Below are positions 18,695 to 20,471 of a DNA stretch of 20,471 nt, piece by piece. The DNA is taken from the NCBI GenBank assembly GCA_026419775.2, contig JAOPGA020000110.1, positions 1-20,471 of the forward strand, in the 5' to 3' direction. Every line of letters starts with the position of its first letter. Position 1 is the first letter of the stretch. The position numbers and the translations under genes are program-made. The stretch is from Acrasis kona (taxonomy: Eukaryota > Heterolobosea > Eutetramitea > Acrasida > Acrasidae). A model generated the notes under the pieces. That model had not been told where the DNA came from and searched no databases. It saw only the letters and a program-made list of their open reading frames with translations.

Positions 18695-18883
18695 ACTCAT
18701 GGAAACTTCCCGTTCCATTTGGACCGCTCGATGTGTTTACAAGGCAAACTGTGAACACGAGCAATCACCTTCTCGGTGATTTGTATATATAATTTTTTGT
18801 GTAAGGTAACTCATCAATAACTATTGACGGGGGTTGTAAAACTACCAATAAACTTTCAGGCTTATCCCTGTTTTCTAAAAAAA
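18695..18883 (+). mobile_element. Short A-tailed retrocopy with 17-bp target duplication
   Basis: AAAGCACAATGTAGTCC occurs at 18678-18694 and again at 18884-18900. Between them are 189 bp that end in AATAAA, a short spacer and a run of A. The first part encodes FTRQTVNTSNHLLGDLYI-stop. It matches the end of the host gene it sits in (TRQIVNTSNYLLG), so it is a 5'-truncated copy of the 3' end of a related mRNA. Removing it and one duplication restores the frame of the interrupted gene. Confidence 0.85.
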
Positions 18884-19448
18884 AAAGCACAATGTAGTCC
18901 TAAAAAGAATTCTGTTTAGAAAAAGTGTGATGTTGGATAATAATGACACTGTTTCATACACCTCAATATTCAAAGCAGTGCCAAGCAATAAAAAAGATTG
19001 GATAAACAAGTATAAGCTGCCAACATGAAAGTTTCTTTCAGACTTAGATTGTTTAAAGTGGTATTACTCTCAAATTACAGGTCTGGGAATAAACAATTGT
19101 TTGAATGAAGACTATGAGGACAACATCTCAGTCAATACAATTCCAGCCACTATGCTCCTCTCTAATGACCAATATTACTCATTTCTAGCATACAGATTTC
19201 TACCTGATGACAGTTTAGAAAAATGCAATACTGAACTTGCAAAAACAGTGGAATTTTTCTTTAGCAATAAAAAACTCTTTTGCAGAAGGTGCACTTTGTT
19301 AAAGATTTCTTGCTTACAAAATATGCTAATAAAAAAAGAACTTTTATTTTCTTGAAAAATATGAAGCTTTTAGAGTCAACAGCACTGTAAAGCACTTCAA
19401 TCTTGAACTGACAAGGCAAATTGTGAACACGAGCAATTACCTTCTCGG

Positions 19449-20046
19449 GAAATGGTTGTAAGTGGTTGACCACGACACGTGTATATTCACAAGTGTGGTG
19501 TGTGAAGTACAGGTACGAATGTGCTGACCCCACAGCACATTCAGGTCATCACGAGCGCGAAGACTAATTTCGCTTGAGTGTTTAGCAGTTATATACATAG
19601 TATATAATACATTGGTTGATATACTCTCTTATTATTACCTATTCATTGAATGGTATAAAAAGTATTCAAAATGTAATTATAATGTACAGAAACATAACGA
19701 ACATTCTATTAGTATTGTTCACATGTTATACAATCGGTAGTCAAAGTCCTGTACAAACCGTTGGTTTCCCTACAGTTCATTAAGCGCCTACAGGCGCAAA
19801 CCCCTAATAACCTGTTGGGTTAGGTCCTATTAATTAAACATTACCTTTTCATTACATTTTCATTCGTTACATGACAACAGTTCTCGTTTCAAATATTACT
19901 TTTATTAATCAAATTGATTTAACCTTCCTTGTTTCATTGGCTATGTCCTGATTCTTCTCGACCAAACATGCCATTGGATTATCCTTTTGACCACATCAAA
20001 ACTAACAGGCCATATTGATACCGCAGGTATAGACCTAATTAGTTTT
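19449..20046 (+). repeat. Repeat X, copy B
   Basis: The inverted partner of 2834-3334. It lies exactly between CTTCTCGG (end of the LLG codons) and CGGTGATTTG (DLYI-stop and the 3' UTR); 18767-18790 shows these two parts joined in an uninterrupted copy. It carries the same three hairpins (19749-19775, 19784-19797, 19808-19822) and, near its left end, extra sequence with a GTGCTGACCCCACAGCAC hairpin. No long ORF. Confidence 0.8.
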
Positions 20047-20156
20047 CGGTGATTTGTATATATAATTTTTTGTGTAAGGTAACTCATCAATAACTATTGA
20101 CGGGGGTTGTAAAACTACCAATAAACTTTCAGGCTTATCCCTGTTTTCTAAAAAAA
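20047..20156 (+). repeat. Tail module copy 3: last codons, 3' UTR, AATAAA, A-tail
   Basis: Identical to the module at 18774-18880 over about 108 bp. GATTTGTATATATAA gives the last codons and TAA; AATAAA and an A-run follow. It is probably the original or retrocopied end of the Ulp1-like gene, displaced by repeat X. Confidence 0.75.
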
Positions 20157-20274
20157 TATAACCCCCATCACAATGACTTGCACATTGTTTGCCCTCACGG
20201 GAGTAGTGCATAGTTTATGTAAAAATATCATTGAAATAAATATTACGTTTATTATTTTTTATATATTATTGTAG

Positions 20275-20471
20275 AAAAAGGAGCTTTAGAGGCTCTTGGA
20301 AGAGACAGTCTCTCTGACATATTGGGATATGATTCAATATTCAAGCTCATCAATGATGAGGGCGTTGGTAGTGTTGCTGTGCAAGCTGTAATTGGAATTG
20401 ATTGAATGAGGAAAGCCCATGTTCCGTTTTCAATTTTAACTACCCGCATGAATGGTATTGTTATGAAGGAC
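20275..20471 (+). CDS. Possible terminal exon, runs off the window
   Basis: After a pyrimidine-rich stretch ending TTGTAG, an open frame reads GALEALGRDSLSDILGYDSI, then FKLINDEGVGSVAVQAVIGI, to TGA (20403-20405), and stays open in the same frame (ATG follows at once) to the window end. The opposite strand is also open here (20252-20449), so the strand is not certain. Family not recognised. Confidence 0.3.

Larger units (their letters stand above)
17424..19455 (+). pseudogene. Ulp1-like (C48) cysteine protease gene, decayed, with nested insertions
   Basis: The ATG at 17424 leads one frame through TAG (17592-17594) to 18050. After a +1 shift it continues to 18252. The Ulp1 fold is read as LYISDIDKLKAKNCFTNDNF (N-terminal entry strand), TPCKHWFLAIIE (catalytic His, codon 17907-17909), FVHSIQ (where the family has an Asp-Ser, here His) and TSDICGYCALKNLKKYL (catalytic Cys, codon 18088-18090). 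The reading continues past a LINE insertion (TAA in the restored join), past an A-tailed retrocopy, through TGA at 19026-19028 and a frameshift near 19320, to ELTRQIVNTSNYLLG at about 19446. Repeat X then separates it from its own 3' end at 20047. Such proteases are common cargo of large DNA transposons and of NeSL-type LINEs; which applies here is open. Confidence 0.6.

Noticed and set aside
1-20471. CRISPR arrays, rRNA genes, or a bacterial or phage operon
   Set aside because: No regular repeat-spacer array or rRNA-like block was seen, and introns, AATAAA and A-tailed retrocopies point to a eukaryote.

Overview
The window is AT-rich eukaryotic DNA. It shows likely GT-AG introns of 42 and 59 nt, a TATA box, AATAAA signals, poly(A)-tailed retrocopies with target-site duplications, and a two-gene Harbinger transposon. 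No ordinary housekeeping gene is recognisable. Most of the window is layered mobile elements, many broken by stops and frameshifts. The species cannot be named from the sequence; an invertebrate, protist or early-branching fungus is possible.

Left part (1-5340): a divergent pair, with an intron-containing coiled-coil/NLS gene on the minus strand and a Thr/Ser-rich ORF leading into a protein with two HNH-like zinc modules on the plus strand. Next come a structured repeat (repeat X, copy A), an A-tailed 3' module (tail 1), and a tight divergent pair of unrecognised decayed genes at 3450-5165, whose plus-strand member has a basic RS-like tail.

Middle (5341-10545): a 1.6-kb foldback element with TA flanks and a nested perfect hairpin; a minus-strand block with a LINE-type 3' end and two low-complexity acidic ORFs; and a broken non-LTR retrotransposon with reverse transcriptase (YADD), an R2/NeSL-like C-terminal region and an RNase H-like domain.

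Right-middle (11017-14226): a Harbinger-type element with a minus-strand DDE transposase and a plus-strand Myb/SANT-like protein, followed by a minus-strand element with overlapping ORFs and a 3' end shared with copies near 7128 and 18253.

Right (15099-20471): a two-exon gene, a transposon-like fragment, a LINE C-terminal zinc-knuckle remnant, and a decayed Ulp1-like cysteine protease gene. That gene was hit by a LINE 3' fragment (13-bp TSD), an A-tailed retrocopy (17-bp TSD) and repeat X. The two copies of X lie in inverted orientation about 16.6 kb apart. Each abuts the same nucleotide of the same 3' module.
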